This document shows, piece after piece, positions 22,570 through 33,794 of a stretch of DNA of 64,000 nucleotides. A program made the position numbers and the translations under genes. This stretch comes from Nemertoderma westbladi (taxonomy: Eukaryota; Xenacoelomorpha; Nemertodermatida; Nemertodermatidae): positions 1 to 64,000 of the forward strand of contig JAUCBJ010008928.1 of NCBI GenBank assembly GCA_032718475.1. The letters are read 5' to 3'. Position 1 is the first letter of the stretch, and every line of letters begins with the position of its first letter. The notes beneath the pieces are model-generated. The model saw only the letters and a program-made list of their open reading frames with translations, did not search any database and was not told the origin of the DNA.

Positions 22570-24846
22570 TTATGAAGGACTAACAATTTCGCCATTTGTA
22601 TATAACACAGCATCACCTTTATTACCATCCTCCCCTTTCGAACCCTCTTCTTTGAACTCAACTTCTAAATCAGGATTGTATCTCCCGGCAAACTCTAAGA
22701 CATGGTCGGGCGGTTGACTTAAATAAACCCTTTTGTTTACCGCATAATGGGTCTTCTTTGTCTGAGATCGAAAGAACCATCTGTATGGCCAGGTTAACCC
22801 AAGGAATGTAGCTATCCAGTACCAAAACCGAGACATCCACCAAGGAACATTACCATTGGCATCTTTAGTGACCGCTATGCGTTTCTCAAACCCTGGGATA
22901 TAATGTTCCTTCCAAGCATTCATGTGAACATCTTTAAATTGATTTCTTTCCCTGAACGCATCAAATTTGTCATTTAAATCATCCTCTGTTTCTGTGTCTC
23001 CTGGAAGAACTAACTTTTCCATGCCAATTAATGTGACACCGTTGTTTTTTATTCCTTCAACATGGTTTTCGGAAATATCAATCCAATAAAGGAAGTTGTA
23101 GATTTTGAGGTCAGTGTGAGTGACAACCAATTCCTGATAGGTTTCTATCCGTGATTGAGTGTTACCTTGGCCGTCGGTGTAATAAACGATCCTAGTTCTC
23201 GTTTCATAATGATAACACTCAGCCCTAAACACAATGAGCGGCTGTTGTTTGCGTAATGAGGAAATTATATTTGCAACAAATTTAGGACTTCCAATATTGC
23301 TGAGGTATTTGTTTTCACTTGAGTTACAAGATTCGATCAACATCCAGATGTAAGCAAAGGGGGCAATGCAAACAGAAGATATTACCATTACTGTGAATGT
23401 GTTGCTACCGGCGGCACATTTGTATTCTATGCAAATTGGTATCCATGGTATCCAAAACCAGAATGAAGTGAACGCAAACATCGAGAATAAACGACAGAAT
23501 CCAACCTTTTCTAGTCGGTCTGGCAGACAAAAAAAGTATGCGGAAAACGGGATAACAACCTGTAAACCTACTACCAACCCTAAAACTATCCAATAGGTAT
23601 ACTCATAACCAAATACACTCAGATCATCCTTGCCCCTAGTTGTCGTCAATGGTGTTGTTGTTGTTGTTGGTGTCGTAGTTGTTGTGGTTGGCGTTGTAGT
23701 AACTATTTCTTTACACCTTTCACTGGGTTCCCATTCACCATTAGCACAAACGGAGAAGTAATAAGATGGTTCATAGTTTTTGGGACACCACGTTGTAGCT
23801 ACTGATCCTTCGAATTTGGTTAAGTAATAGACACCAATGTTGTTAGTTAAATCAGGGCAAGATTCTATTTTTTGATCTTCACATGTTTTCCCCGTATAAT
23901 TAGGAGGACATTGGCAAACAATTTTGTCAGGGTTTTTCGAAACACAATTTCCTTCATTTTTGCAAGGATTTTCAGAACAGGTTACATTTGACAGCCCAAT
24001 ACAAGACAATTCAAGCGATGGATCTTCAATAAAATTTCCACCTGTCCGATAGTACCAATTACCTCCTACCACCTGGTCAAATGTCATAGATGTATATGAA
24101 TATATATACATAAAAACGTAATATCCAGTATAATTGTAATCATGATATATACACCATCTATTTTTGAAATAGAATAGGAATCTTGGTCTTTCTTTGTTGT
24201 TTATTGAGTACACTGGCCTGGTGTTAATGTACACGCCCTTTAGTGGCTCAAATACATCTTCTTTATCAATAAGAATTGATTTATCATTGTTGTTATTATC
24301 GCGAGTGATAGTAACACCGAATGAAAATGCTTGTGAAGCACATCTAGCATATTGGAAGTCATCGTCCAGACAGAATGGACCGAATCCGTAGGTAGAAACA
24401 AGAACATTGGCATTTGCTAAGAAATCGAAAGCGAACCATTTGTTAATGATTGATAAATAAACACGTTGGTGGCCAGGCGTCCAGGTATTTGTATCGAAGG
24501 GTTTGGTTGTAGCTCCTATACCAATATAAGAATATTCATCATCAAAAGACTTCTCAACAACAGTGATATATCCTAGCGACGCATTATAAATGAGATAAAT
24601 GTTTTCGACATCTTCAGAACGAAATACAGGGAAATTATTTACTGTGTAGTTCTGTAGTCTATAAGGGCCGCCTAGTTGTATCTCTCCAACTAATGTTGGT
24701 GTGAGTTTAAAGTTTGCTCTGTGACATAAGTCCTCTGGTATTCGCCCCACAGCAGTGCTGAAATGTGTCATTATAAATATACACACTATCAGTTGCATCA
24801 TTCCAAAAATGTCATGTTTATGTAAAAAAGCTTGATGTCCATTCAT
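22570..24846 (-). CDS. Membrane protein with EGF, sushi and TMEM151-like regions
   Basis: An uninterrupted 758-codon frame encodes a hydrophobic N terminus (about residues 16-34, from MMQLIVC). An N-glycosylatable extracellular region of about 250 residues follows without a known domain. Next come an EGF module with six Cys (290, 295, 301, 311, 313, 322), a sushi/CCP-like module with four Cys (330, 354, 367, 378) and a Thr-rich stalk (383-403). Three probable membrane spans lie at about 416-440, 451-475 and 483-507. After them RAECYHYETRTRIVYY and ELVVTHTDLKIYNF resemble TMEM151 proteins, and a further hydrophobic stretch lies at 669-692. A surface receptor or adhesion role is inferred from architecture only. 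The gene has no introns and no stops. An in-frame Met at residue 16 would give a cleaner signal peptide. TMEM151 likeness is from memory. Confidence 0.8.
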   Translation of the reverse strand: MNGHQAFLHKHDIFGMMQLIVCIFIMTHFSTAVGRIPEDLCHRANFKLTPTLVGEIQLGGPYRLQNYTVNNFPVFRSEDVENIYLIYNASLGYITVVEKSFDDEYSYIGIGATTKPFDTNTWTPGHQRVYLSIINKWFAFDFLANANVLVSTYGFGPFCLDDDFQYARCASQAFSFGVTITRDNNNNDKSILIDKEDVFEPLKGVYINTRPVYSINNKERPRFLFYFKNRWCIYHDYNYTGYYVFMYIYSYTSMTFDQVVGGNWYYRTGGNFIEDPSLELSCIGLSNVTCSENPCKNEGNCVSKNPDKIVCQCPPNYTGKTCEDQKIESCPDLTNNIGVYYLTKFEGSVATTWCPKNYEPSYYFSVCANGEWEPSERCKEIVTTTPTTTTTTPTTTTTPLTTTRGKDDLSVFGYEYTYWIVLGLVVGLQVVIPFSAYFFCLPDRLEKVGFCRLFSMFAFTSFWFWIPWIPICIEYKCAAGSNTFTVMVISSVCIAPFAYIWMLIESCNSSENKYLSNIGSPKFVANIISSLRKQQPLIVFRAECYHYETRTRIVYYTDGQGNTQSRIETYQELVVTHTDLKIYNFLYWIDISENHVEGIKNNGVTLIGMEKLVLPGDTETEDDLNDKFDAFRERNQFKDVHMNAWKEHYIPGFEKRIAVTKDANGNVPWWMSRFWYWIATFLGLTWPYRWFFRSQTKKTHYAVNKRVYLSQPPDHVLEFAGRYNPDLEVEFKEEGSKGEDGNKGDAVLYTNGEIVSPS

Positions 24847-25842
24847 TTTAATTAAACTTGTTTTAAAATTCTTTCAAAAAGTAAATAAAATGCTATAGAT
24901 TTTAAAATAGAAAGAATTCAAATATTATTATGATATATTTTAATCGTGCTCCACACAATCTCCCAATAATAATGTCTAATGTAGACTTTGTAATTTATTA
25001 CAAACTAAACTTTAATTGCATTAGATGTTGCCTACATTATTCTTTAATTAAGAGTCAGTTCATGTTGAGTCACCATCATTATTATGATTATCTCTAAGGA
25101 ATGTTTGTTAGAACAAAGTTCCAATAATATGGTAATAAATATGCTATGTGGAATAGCTATTGGTGAGAATTTGACGATAAGCAATGGGTAAAGTGTTACA
25201 CAAACACAAAATACGTGTTTATTGGGTTTAAAAACTTAATAATTTAATTTAAAACATTAAGGGAATGGAGAAGGTTACAGGGTCAGTGATTTCTAACCAA
25301 AACAAGAAACATAATTATTTTTTATATGTATCCAGTTTGCTCCGGAGATTAAATTTTTCAATTGCGGTCAATGTGCGCCACATGTATTGTATAGTGTCCG
25401 ACCATATTATAGCTGGTAATAACTGCTATAAAGTTTATGATAGTCCGATTTTAGAATAAAGCTATTTACGTATGGAACATCCACTCCATTGAATCCAACG
25501 GTAAACTTTTTTTACTTTTACTTTTTTTTAACCTCTATGAATCAGTCTGTTGCCATCAATTCTCAATCACGGGAATGACGCTGATGTAAGTCCTTGAGGG
25601 TTTTCGATCCCCAAATATTATCCACCGTTATTGGTTGTCGGGGTAAATTCGATAATGCAGGTTGAAACGTAAAAAGAACCAGTTGGGTTGAACATCAATT
25701 TTTTATTCGTAATGATCTCGTTCGCTTACTGATAACGATATGATTAGCGATGGAATGCAGCAGTTATACTGCATGGCACTCTGTAGGGTCGGCGTCCGTT
25801 GGGTGTCTGTCCGTCGGGTCAGTGAGGGAAAGCAGCAGTTAA
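24847..25842. other. Intergenic, upstream of the membrane-protein gene
   Basis: AT-rich sequence presumably containing the promoter of the minus-strand gene that starts at 24846. No clear TATA or initiator can be singled out. A short plus frame at 25265-25459 has no recognisable features. Confidence 0.4.
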
Positions 25843-25867
25843 GGGGGGGGGGGGGGGGGGGGGGGGG
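25843..25867 (+). repeat. G25 homopolymer
   Basis: Longest single-base G run in the window. Unlike the array modules it is not followed by a hairpin. Confidence 0.95.
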
Positions 25868-26379
25868 TGTACCCCCTCAGAACAAATTTTTAAGTTGTTA
25901 TTTCTTTATTTCATCACGACCGGAATTTAATAAGAATTAGAAATCTGAAAACCGCTTAGGTAAATCGCCTCTTTCAGTTCTCGAGTTATCACTGTTCTTT
26001 CAGTATGACGGTCTGCCAGTCAAACTGTAAGAAAGACAGAAGACCGATAGACAGACATACAGACTAGATTCATCCAAACATTAAAACTGACATCTGAAAT
26101 GAATCAGCGACCCCGAAAACCCCTGTAATACACATTTTAGCTCTTTGGTGTGCATCCTTCGTGCCAGAAATAATTAACCAACCAGAACAAAGACAGCAAC
26201 TTTTGGCGGGATGGTTTAAACTTTACTGGGCATTTTCTCGGAATGACATTTTTCATTTTCAAATTACTACTCCTCCGTGATTTTTCAACCAATTTTCTCC
26301 GTTTATGGCTCATTCGGATGAGCTTTGGAAGCTCTTTAAAAGTTATCTTATGGAATTTTGATAAATATCAATAGTTATT
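25868..26379. other. Intergenic sequence
   Basis: No gene or repeat recognised; a short GACAG/AGACA-rich stretch occurs near 26020-26070. Confidence 0.4.
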
Positions 26380-26975
26380 GCATAGTCAAAAGTCTGAAAG
26401 TAGTACAGCACTGCAGTACAGCAGTAGGCTGACATATTAATTATATTGATTAGGTTAGTAAAGGAACAGGTTATAGAGGAGGGTAAATAGAACCAAAACA
26501 ATAAACGATAGTTAACACATGTTTCAATATTATGCAGGTCAGTAAAGGAGCAGGTTATAGAGGCGGGTAGATATAACCAAAACAATAAACGATAGTTAAC
26601 ACATGTTACAAGATTATGCAGGTTAGTAAAGGAGCGGGTACAGAGGCAGGTAGATAGAACCAAAACAATAAACGATAGTTAACACATGTTACAAGATTAT
26701 GCAGGTTAGTAAAGGAGCGGGTACGGAGGCAGGTAGATAGAACCAAAACAATAAACGATAGTTAACACATGTTACAAGATTATGCAGGTTAGTAAAGGAG
26801 CGGGTACAGATGCAGGTAGATTGAACCAAAACAATAAACGATAGCTAACACATGTTACAAGATTATGTAGATTAGTACAGGAACTGGTTACAGAAGCGTG
26901 TAGATTGAACCAAAACAATATACGACAGTTAACTCATGTTAAAAATTATGTAGGTTAATAAAGGAGCAGGTTAAA
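26380..26975. repeat. 83-bp minisatellite, about seven copies
   Basis: The unit carries GGTTAGTAAAGGAGCGGGTA, AGAACCAAAACAATAAACGA and TAGTTAACACATGTTACAAG. It begins near 26452, 26535, 26618, 26701, 26784, 26868 and 26950. Inner copies are almost identical and outer ones decayed, the usual pattern of unequal exchange. The minus-strand frame at 26343-26663 only translates the repeat. Confidence 0.9.
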
Positions 26976-27035
26976 GATGCATATGCATGAACACAAATAT
27001 GAAATGCGGATTTACCAATAAATGACGAAGGTAGA

Positions 27036-27245
27036 GTATAACTTAATCCCAAATAACTTATTCCCAAATCCCAATTATCTTATTTCCAAATCCCAAATAC
27101 CTTATTTCCAAATCCCAAATACCTTCCTTATTCCCAAATCCCAAATACCTTATTCCCAAATCCCAAATACCTTAATCTCAAATACCTTTTTCCCAAATCC
27201 AAAATACCTTGTTCCCAAATACCTTTTTCCCAAATCCCAAACATT
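27036..27245. repeat. Short tandem repeat (CCCAAATACCTTATT)
   Basis: A 15-17-bp unit CCCAAATCCCAAATACCTT varies in length and repeats about a dozen times. It produces open frames on both strands (27022-27276 plus; 27128-27340 minus) that have no meaning. Confidence 0.9.
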
Positions 27246-27311
27246 TCTTGGATTAGCGTCCAGTTCCCCCTGGTGAGATATTTTTCTGTGTGTGTCCAGT
27301 TTCCCCTGCCC

Positions 27312-27620
27312 AGCCCCCTGTCTATCCTTGCTGGCGTCACTGAAGCTATGTAGCTCCAGATCTTTGGGAAACGTGGACTGTAAAGGAAAGTATACCCTTG
27401 GTATGGTATAGTCCTGTAGGAGTGGCAACTGCGCCTCCCAGCATCTCCACTGTTCGGCCAGCTTTTCTGGAATGGGGTCGTCCGATTCCAGTCTAGCTTG
27501 CCAAATACTGCAGAGTATGATCCTTGTGTGTAAGATCACCAGACTGATGAAACACATTGGGTCATATAAACGACTCATTGTCGATAGGCAGATTCTCTTT
27601 GTGAGAGGCCTTACCTAGTC
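27312..27620 (-). pseudogene. BEL/Pao pol fragment (end of RT to RNase H)
   Basis: The minus strand gives MSRLYDPMCFIS, LVILHTRIILCSIWQARLES, DPIPEKLAEQWRCWEAQLP and then DLELHSFSDASKD. This is close residue by residue to positions 671-755 of the RT-RNase H frame at 60622-62919, and the DNA is clearly similar to 60640-60965. It is a small detached piece of the same element family with no ends preserved. Similarity stops where the short tandem repeat begins. Confidence 0.85.
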
Positions 27621-29325
27621 GTTCATTTTGATGCGCACTGTTACCGCATTTGATAAAAAATATGTTCTTTCAATCTCAATTTCGTATATTTTGACTCTTC
27701 ACTGACTGTGCCGAAAATACATGCAGGTATATTTTTAATTGTTGGTCTGATACAATGAGAAGAATGGCGTTAGTATACCTTCAACGAAGGGCTACTCACT
27801 GGATCGATTTAAGTTACCCTTTATTCCTTCTTATGTATTGATCTGCGCTTTCGTTTAGTTCAATACGGTATTTGATTATCTATTGTATTTAATTGAGATA
27901 TGATACCGGTTGGGTGTGGCAACACAGTATAACAAGCAAATGACTGACTAATTAATTCTGTAAGGACTCAAGTCTAGCACTTGTGTTTCCCTTTAGAGGA
28001 AACGTATTGTAACTTGTCTTTATGTTTAATTATATTGATATTGCTACCATAATAAATTTGTGACAACTCTCAATCGTGATTTAGTTAATAATAAGATCTT
28101 TGCTTATAATAATTGTGTGAGATATCGCCATTTATTAATTATTTAGTAAGTCAGAGGTATAATAACACACAAATCTGACGCAATTGTCCAGATTATCACT
28201 GATACTTAATTATAGTGACCCACCTGTTGTGGTGCGTGTAAAACTTTCTTGATTCCGTAATATCGGCGATATATTAAGCAAATAATGACAGCAAATTGAA
28301 TTTAACGACAGAATATCCAGTTATAATACACGTATATGAAGTTCAAGTATTAACAATGAATTTATAATGTGACCAAGACATAGACATTAAAGCATAAAGG
28401 CATGTAATAAATGCTAGTCATCAGAAATCTGACCAGCGGATAAAGGCCCTGCATGGGAGATGAAACTCCTTAGCAATATGTCATTTACTGAGTGAGCAAA
28501 ACATCCAACCAACAGAGATTGTATACCAGGTTAAAAGAATCGAATAATACTGGCCAATGAGGCATTACAAACCTTAGCAAACATCAAATCACAGGTAGAA
28601 TATGCATATAATGGCACTAGATGGCATAAAAACCCTTAGCATATAATCATTCAACATGAACAGCCAATAATATACCATAACTGACTTTATCAATATAAAA
28701 TGCTGTTTTAGACTAAAAATCAGTAAAATAAGTAATCTAAAGGCAGAATTCATGAATGCATCAACACCGCTTCCATTCATTTAGCCACCGCAATGCAGTC
28801 CCTGATCGATCCCTTAGTGGCGAGACGCGTGTTCGCAATTACCAGCGGTACCGAAGTATCGTGGCTATATGCTAAACTCTCATCAAGGCAGGGAGACGGG
28901 GGACTGGTCCAAATGTGTCTGCTATAATCCTTGCATCTATTAAAGGTTGGACAATTGTATACGCTTCACACGAACTCACACGATATATTTATTATTCACA
29001 TGATTTAGCGATAATTTAAAGTCAAAATACGGTTCAAAAGACATATTTAATATTTACCAGAATGTCACTGTTTTGTGTATCCATGATAACAGGTTGTGTT
29101 TCTGTAATGCAAACTGTACTAAAAGGTTGCATTCACAGTTATATGGACACCATTTGTGTATTCAGAGAAACACGTTGTTTCGGTTTTAATTAATCCAAAT
29201 TGTTCGGTGACATGTTGGTAAATGATGAAATTAGAACGCTCATCTCTCACACTAGTAACTACTGTAATAGTTATTTGATCATTTATAGCGATACTTAATT
29301 TGGTTGTTTTAATTTTGGTTGTTAT

Positions 29326-29331
<6 letters not shown>
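27621..29331. other. Long intergenic stretch
   Basis: AT-rich, with no reading frame above background and no recognisable repeat. A slightly GC-richer patch at 28785-28930 is featureless. Confidence 0.5.

Positions 29332-29357
<26 letters not shown>
29332..29357 (+). repeat. T26 homopolymer
   Basis: A single-base T run of about 26. On the minus strand it is an A run and could be the poly(A) tail of an old minus-strand retrotransposon, but no body was recognised upstream. Confidence 0.7.
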
Positions 29358-29477
29358 CGTATAGAGGCCGCTCGATGGCGCCATATATTAAAATAGGTTT
29401 GGTTAAAATCATGGTACATAGCACATACCAATATATAAAATACAACAGGTACAGTTGCACAAATACATAAGAATTAG

Positions 29478-29555
29478 GTAGTCAATAAAATATACATCCC
29501 CCCAGTCAATAAAATATACATCCCCCCAGTCAATAAAATATATATCCCCCCAGGG
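29478..29555. repeat. 24-bp tandem repeat, three copies
   Basis: GTCAATAAAATATACATCCC plus CCCA is repeated three times with one substitution in the last copy. Confidence 0.9.
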
Positions 29556-29767
29556 AATACACATCATCACTAGTATAGTGTTAAATACAAAATACATAAA
29601 TACATGATATAACCATCACTTATAACCAATACAAGATATAAACAGATACAGGTTACAGATCCCGAATCAAATTTGTTTATATATTAGAGGAATATAAACT
29701 GTCAGGGGGGTCGGAATTTCGGCTAATTAGAAATATCAGATTGTTGTATTGGTCCCAATTAGGTTAA

Positions 29768-30685
29768 TTAAATTCCAAAGTAATCTAGTATATGCTTATG
29801 TCGGTCGCCGAATGGTATCGCCATTTGATAGCAGTTTGAGATGAAATTAGCGTCACTTTGTTCTTTCAAGCTTAATTCGCCGGGCTTTATGTTTGAAATT
29901 ACTCTCCGTCTTGAGTACGTAGAGGTACGGGTAGGATTTGGCTGCGTTGTGATAAGTGCTGCCCAATCCAATATGGGGTTTACGGGGAATGTTGTGTAAG
30001 AGGGCGTAGCAGAGTCCTGTCTGTAAAACATCGTTAGGGCACGATTCCAGGCGCATAATTGTTCCAACTATTGATTTAAAGGCCTCGTCCGCTACATAGC
30101 CACATCCCATTAGTTTATAGACAGTGTTGTTACTGGCATAGTTGCCGAGGCAGAGTAGCCTTCGTAATAATTTCCTGTAGTGGATTTCCAGGGTTTCGGT
30201 TTGGGATTTCGAGAGTGCACCAAACAAGAATTTAATCTTGTACAATGCTGATGGGATACCAATGCCATTCCATAACCTCCCAAGTGTTTCACAGTCTAAC
30301 CAGCGAGCAGTCCAAGATCTGCTTCTAAAGATTTCACAGGTGGTGGATAAGGTGGTGATGCAGTACTGTAGGGCATCGTACTTCCTAATAGCAAGGTTAA
30401 ACCCTAAGAAGTAAAGTGTTGTACTTTCGGGGATTAGGTATCCATTGATATCCAGGAAGGCAGGGTACGAGGTAGGTGAACTGCAGAACCATTTTGTTTT
30501 GGAATGTTCAAGTTCTAGATCCAGCTTGTGGCACTCGTCCATTATAAGTTTCATCATCCTTGTAATTTCTAACGAGCTGGTAGCCTGTAGAAGGAAGTCG
30601 TCAGCATAGCCAATTACTCCAACCCATGCTGACCCAATGGAGCATCCTAGTTTATCAGCTTGCAGCTTGTTAAGGATGGTGGACG
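29768..30685 (-). pseudogene. LINE RT, C-terminal half with YADD motif
   Basis: Immediately after the TIR transposon the minus strand reads into a frame containing GYADDFLLQATSS, the RT catalytic box. It continues with MMKLIMDECHKLDLELEHSK, TLYFLGFNLAIRKYD, and a long connection and C-terminal region ending near 29853 or, in the next phase, 29768. It is the second half of the RT whose first half is at 32767-33390. The end is frameshifted: NFISNCYQMAIPFGDRH in the other phase is probably the true C terminus. There is no nuclease domain and no target duplication that I can see. Confidence 0.8.
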
Positions 30686-31256
30686 TACAGTCGGGGTCTC
30701 AAAGTGCATCTGTTCTTTGAGATTTTCTCAAAGTTTTTCTAAAAGTGTCTAAAAGTCATTACATTACTCCCAACGGCCGCTTTGAATTCTTGTAGACACT
30801 TTTAGTTAGGAATCTCAAAGTGATTTCCTGCTTTTAGGCACTTTTAATTCTTTGAATTCTTTGAGAAATGTCACTTTGAGGTAGTTTGCGGCACTTTTAA
30901 TTCTTTGAGAAAATAAACTCCGAGGTATTCCTGATTGACAGCTCGTGGTAAGTTAACTGAGAGGCAGAGGCATTCTCGGGGAACAATATTATGCTGGCAA
31001 CAAAGTGATACTTGTGTGCTGGCCAGTTGTTGCATAGAAGCTATATTCCCATTAATTTATGAAATTGAGGTTCCTGAGGTCGTTATGGGATGGGTTTTCG
31101 GTCGCAAGTACAAATTGAATTTACGGCACCCTAAAGTCTTTCTAAAAAACATTCATTCAAATAATACATGAAACATAATTAGTGAAACAAGATTAATGCT
31201 TGACAAGATTGATTATTTTAATAACATAATACAATATCAGATTAACAATTAACATA

Positions 31257-31281
31257 AGAGAAACTGCACTGCAGTTTCTCT
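31257..31281. repeat. Perfect 12-bp-arm palindrome
   Basis: AGAGAAACTGCA and its exact inverse flank a single C. It lies inside the TIR transposon and shares the CTGCAG core with the repeat at 32160. Confidence 0.9.
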
Positions 31282-32159
31282 GTGTACGCAGTTTCATTAT
31301 AATGACCTAAAGAAGCCCTGTTGGGAGAAAGCTTGTAATAACATTTGTTATTCATTTCATTAGTCACCTCAGGTCAAACCGTACTACCTTAACTGTTTAA
31401 TTAATATGATAACTATGTTGACGAGAGCGCGAGAATTCCTTCTTAAAAACTAAGAAAGGCTTTCGACTTTCAAGTACGATAGAACGGCTACAATCTTGTG
31501 TTGTTTTAGCTTAATAGAGATATTAAAATATCCCCTGCCGCTGGCGTTTATATTTGAGCATATTTTAAATGTTTGCCTCATATTCAATTGATGTGTACCG
31601 CCTTCTGGCAAAGCGGCACCCAGTTTAAACTATCAACCACAGCTAGCAAGTAAGGATCTATGGACGGTGACCTTCAAACAAACAGGTGCAGAGCCGGAAA
31701 GAACTGTCACATGCTTTGCTTGGCTTGTGGTACCATTTGATTACATAATATATTTTGGCAGACTGGCCGTCGCTCTGACCATATGCATTGCACACCAACA
31801 ATGCCTAAAACATCTATGGGAACAGCCAATTAGTGCGCTTGAATCATTTATCTTTATTCCTGCCTCTATCGTTATTCTTTACTTTGTATAACACAATTTA
31901 CAGTGTGGCAAAGTATGGCTGGTTGACCATTGAAATGTATTGGTGGTAAAGGTATTCGGCGTTCACGTGGGCTAAACAAATTTAAACAGTACAGTTTTAG
32001 CACTATACATTAATATAGATAGGGCAACAGACAAATTGTCTATGACACAAATACCAACACATTCCGATAGCCCGCAATTATGTCGTCTCTAAAGAGTCAA
32101 AATATAAATTAATAAAACCTCTCTGAAACAATAAAAATACCTACAAAAAATACTGCTGT

Positions 32160-32515
32160 ATTAAATATTAGTTACTGCAGTAACATATAACAATTATTGC
32201 AGTAACAAATATTTATTACTGCAGTAATAAATATTTATTACTGCAGTAACAAATATTTATTACTGCAGTAACAAATATTTATTACTGCAGTAACAAATAT
32301 TTATTACTGCAATAATAATCAATATTATTAAATTAATAAATAATTGAATAAAAATTTATTCTGCAGTAACAAATTATTTGTTACTGCAGAAAAAGACAAT
32401 TTTTTATTACTGTAGAAAAAGACAATTTTTTATTACTGTAGAAAAAGACAATTTTTTATTACTGCAGTAAGTTTAATTCTTACTTTCAGTAACAAATATT
32501 TATTACTGCAGTATT
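32160..32515. repeat. 22-bp repeat with CTGCAG cores
   Basis: The unit TTACTGCAGTAACAAATATT plus TA is tandem at 32160-32310. A second block uses ACTGTAGAAAAAGACAATTT. TTACTGCAGTAA is itself a perfect 12-bp palindrome. The array is internal to the TIR transposon. Confidence 0.85.
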
Positions 32516-32766
32516 TTTTGGAGGCATCTTTATTATATTGTTTCATAGAGGATTTAATTTCTTATATTTTACCCTATAGTCAAAGTCAATATATACCCCA
32601 TACCATAGCCAGCTTCAGGCAGGACTGTATGAAATGACTGACAGTACTAATTTGAAATCTTTGAGGACACTTTGTCATTTTCTTGGACCACTTTTAGAAA
32701 TTTGAGACACTTTTAGTTCTTTGAGAAAATCTCAAAGAACAGATGCACTTTGAGACCCCGACTGTA

Positions 32767-33390
32767 TATATGTTGAAAAACGAGGGCGATAGTACTGATC
32801 CTTGTTTAAGTCCCTTAAGTATACTGTAGCCTGGTAATTCCACATGTTCACCAAACTTAAGGTAGATGATGGTAGCCATGTAGTAGCGACATAGGACTAT
32901 CACAATGTATGGGTTGATTGATCCCGATAACTTGTACATTAACTTGGCAAGGTTCACCTTGTCAAATGCAGACTTGATGTCCATTTGACACACAAAGAGA
33001 GGTGATCTTTGATGGTAAAATTCCACGCATTCCAAGGCTAGACCAATTGCCATGTCTATTCCAATTCTTTTTTTAAAACCTAGTTGATTTGGATTTGTTA
33101 GAATTTCATAATCTGAGAGGTACAGTGATAAGATAGTTCCCTCAAAGATCTTAGCAAAAATATGGATAGACGCGATTGGACGGTAAGAGGATAGTAACTG
33201 GCGGTTCTTCTTCTTCCCCTTATACACATGAGTAACAGTAGTGTTTCCAAATGAGGAAGGTACTTCACCAAGCCTAATTGCTCCATTAAGTATGTTGGCG
33301 ATAGTTCTGGAGGTGGAGGTTGGATTTGTATTAAGTAGGTGCTCTGCTGTCAGAGACATAAAATCGGGTGATTTCCCTTTGTTGAGTTTA
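32767..33390 (-). pseudogene. LINE RT, N-terminal half
   Basis: Reading down from 33390, the frame enters at KLNKGKSPDF and continues through NTTVTHVYKGKKKNRQLLSS, YRPIASIHIFAKIFEGTI, NPNQLGFKKRIGIDMAIGLA, FVCQMDIKSAFDKVN and GLKQGSVLSPSFFNIY. These are successive RT blocks, with the first catalytic Asp in 'MDIKSAFD'. It stops at the right TIR of the DNA transposon; the YADD half lies beyond the left TIR. The 5' end near 33390 abuts an AATAATAAT run, consistent with a 5'-truncated insertion. Confidence 0.85.
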
Positions 33391-33794
33391 ATAATAATAA
33401 TTAATTTAACATTTAATTTGTATTAAATACAAAATTTGAAAAATTTTCCCACATTTCTATGCTCGTAACGTCACACAAATCCGCTTCCACGATTGAGTAT
33501 TGTTGTTAGTAATTAGTCATTAATTTTTTTAATTATTTAAATTTTAAATCAAATAATTTGCTGTCAAATTAAATTGTTGCATATGCGGCCATCATATATA
33601 TAACGTACAATTACCATAGGTATGTTTTATTGCTAAGCGTAGTCTACTATTAATACCTATGCTATATTAAATGGCCAATAAATAATTACACACTCAATCG
33701 TAACCTTCTACAAGACGTTACTCTAGTTTGTAGGTCAGACTGCTTGGCCTAACCCGTTGTTGCCTGTAGTTACAAGAACGTTCCCTTGCCAGTT

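Larger units (their letters stand above)
30688..32764. mobile_element. TIR DNA transposon, 2,077 bp, TA target duplication
   Basis: Perfect 46-bp terminal inverted repeats at 30688-30733 and 32719-32764 begin CAGTCGGGGTCTCAAAGTGC. TA flanks both sides (30686-30687 and 32765-32766). Past the 46 bp the ends stay loosely similar, with repeated CTAAAAGTG and TTTGAGA motifs. Each TIR contains its own small palindrome CTTTGAGA-TTT-TCTCAAAG. A CAGT start with a TA duplication is typical of the Tc1/mariner-pogo superfamily. No transposase is present, the longest frames being 78 and 74 codons, so this is a non-autonomous copy. It interrupts a LINE RT precisely. Confidence 0.9.

Noticed and set aside
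26380-26975. CRISPR-like array
   Set aside because: Adjacent 83-bp units repeat over their whole length with no variable spacers; it is a eukaryotic minisatellite.
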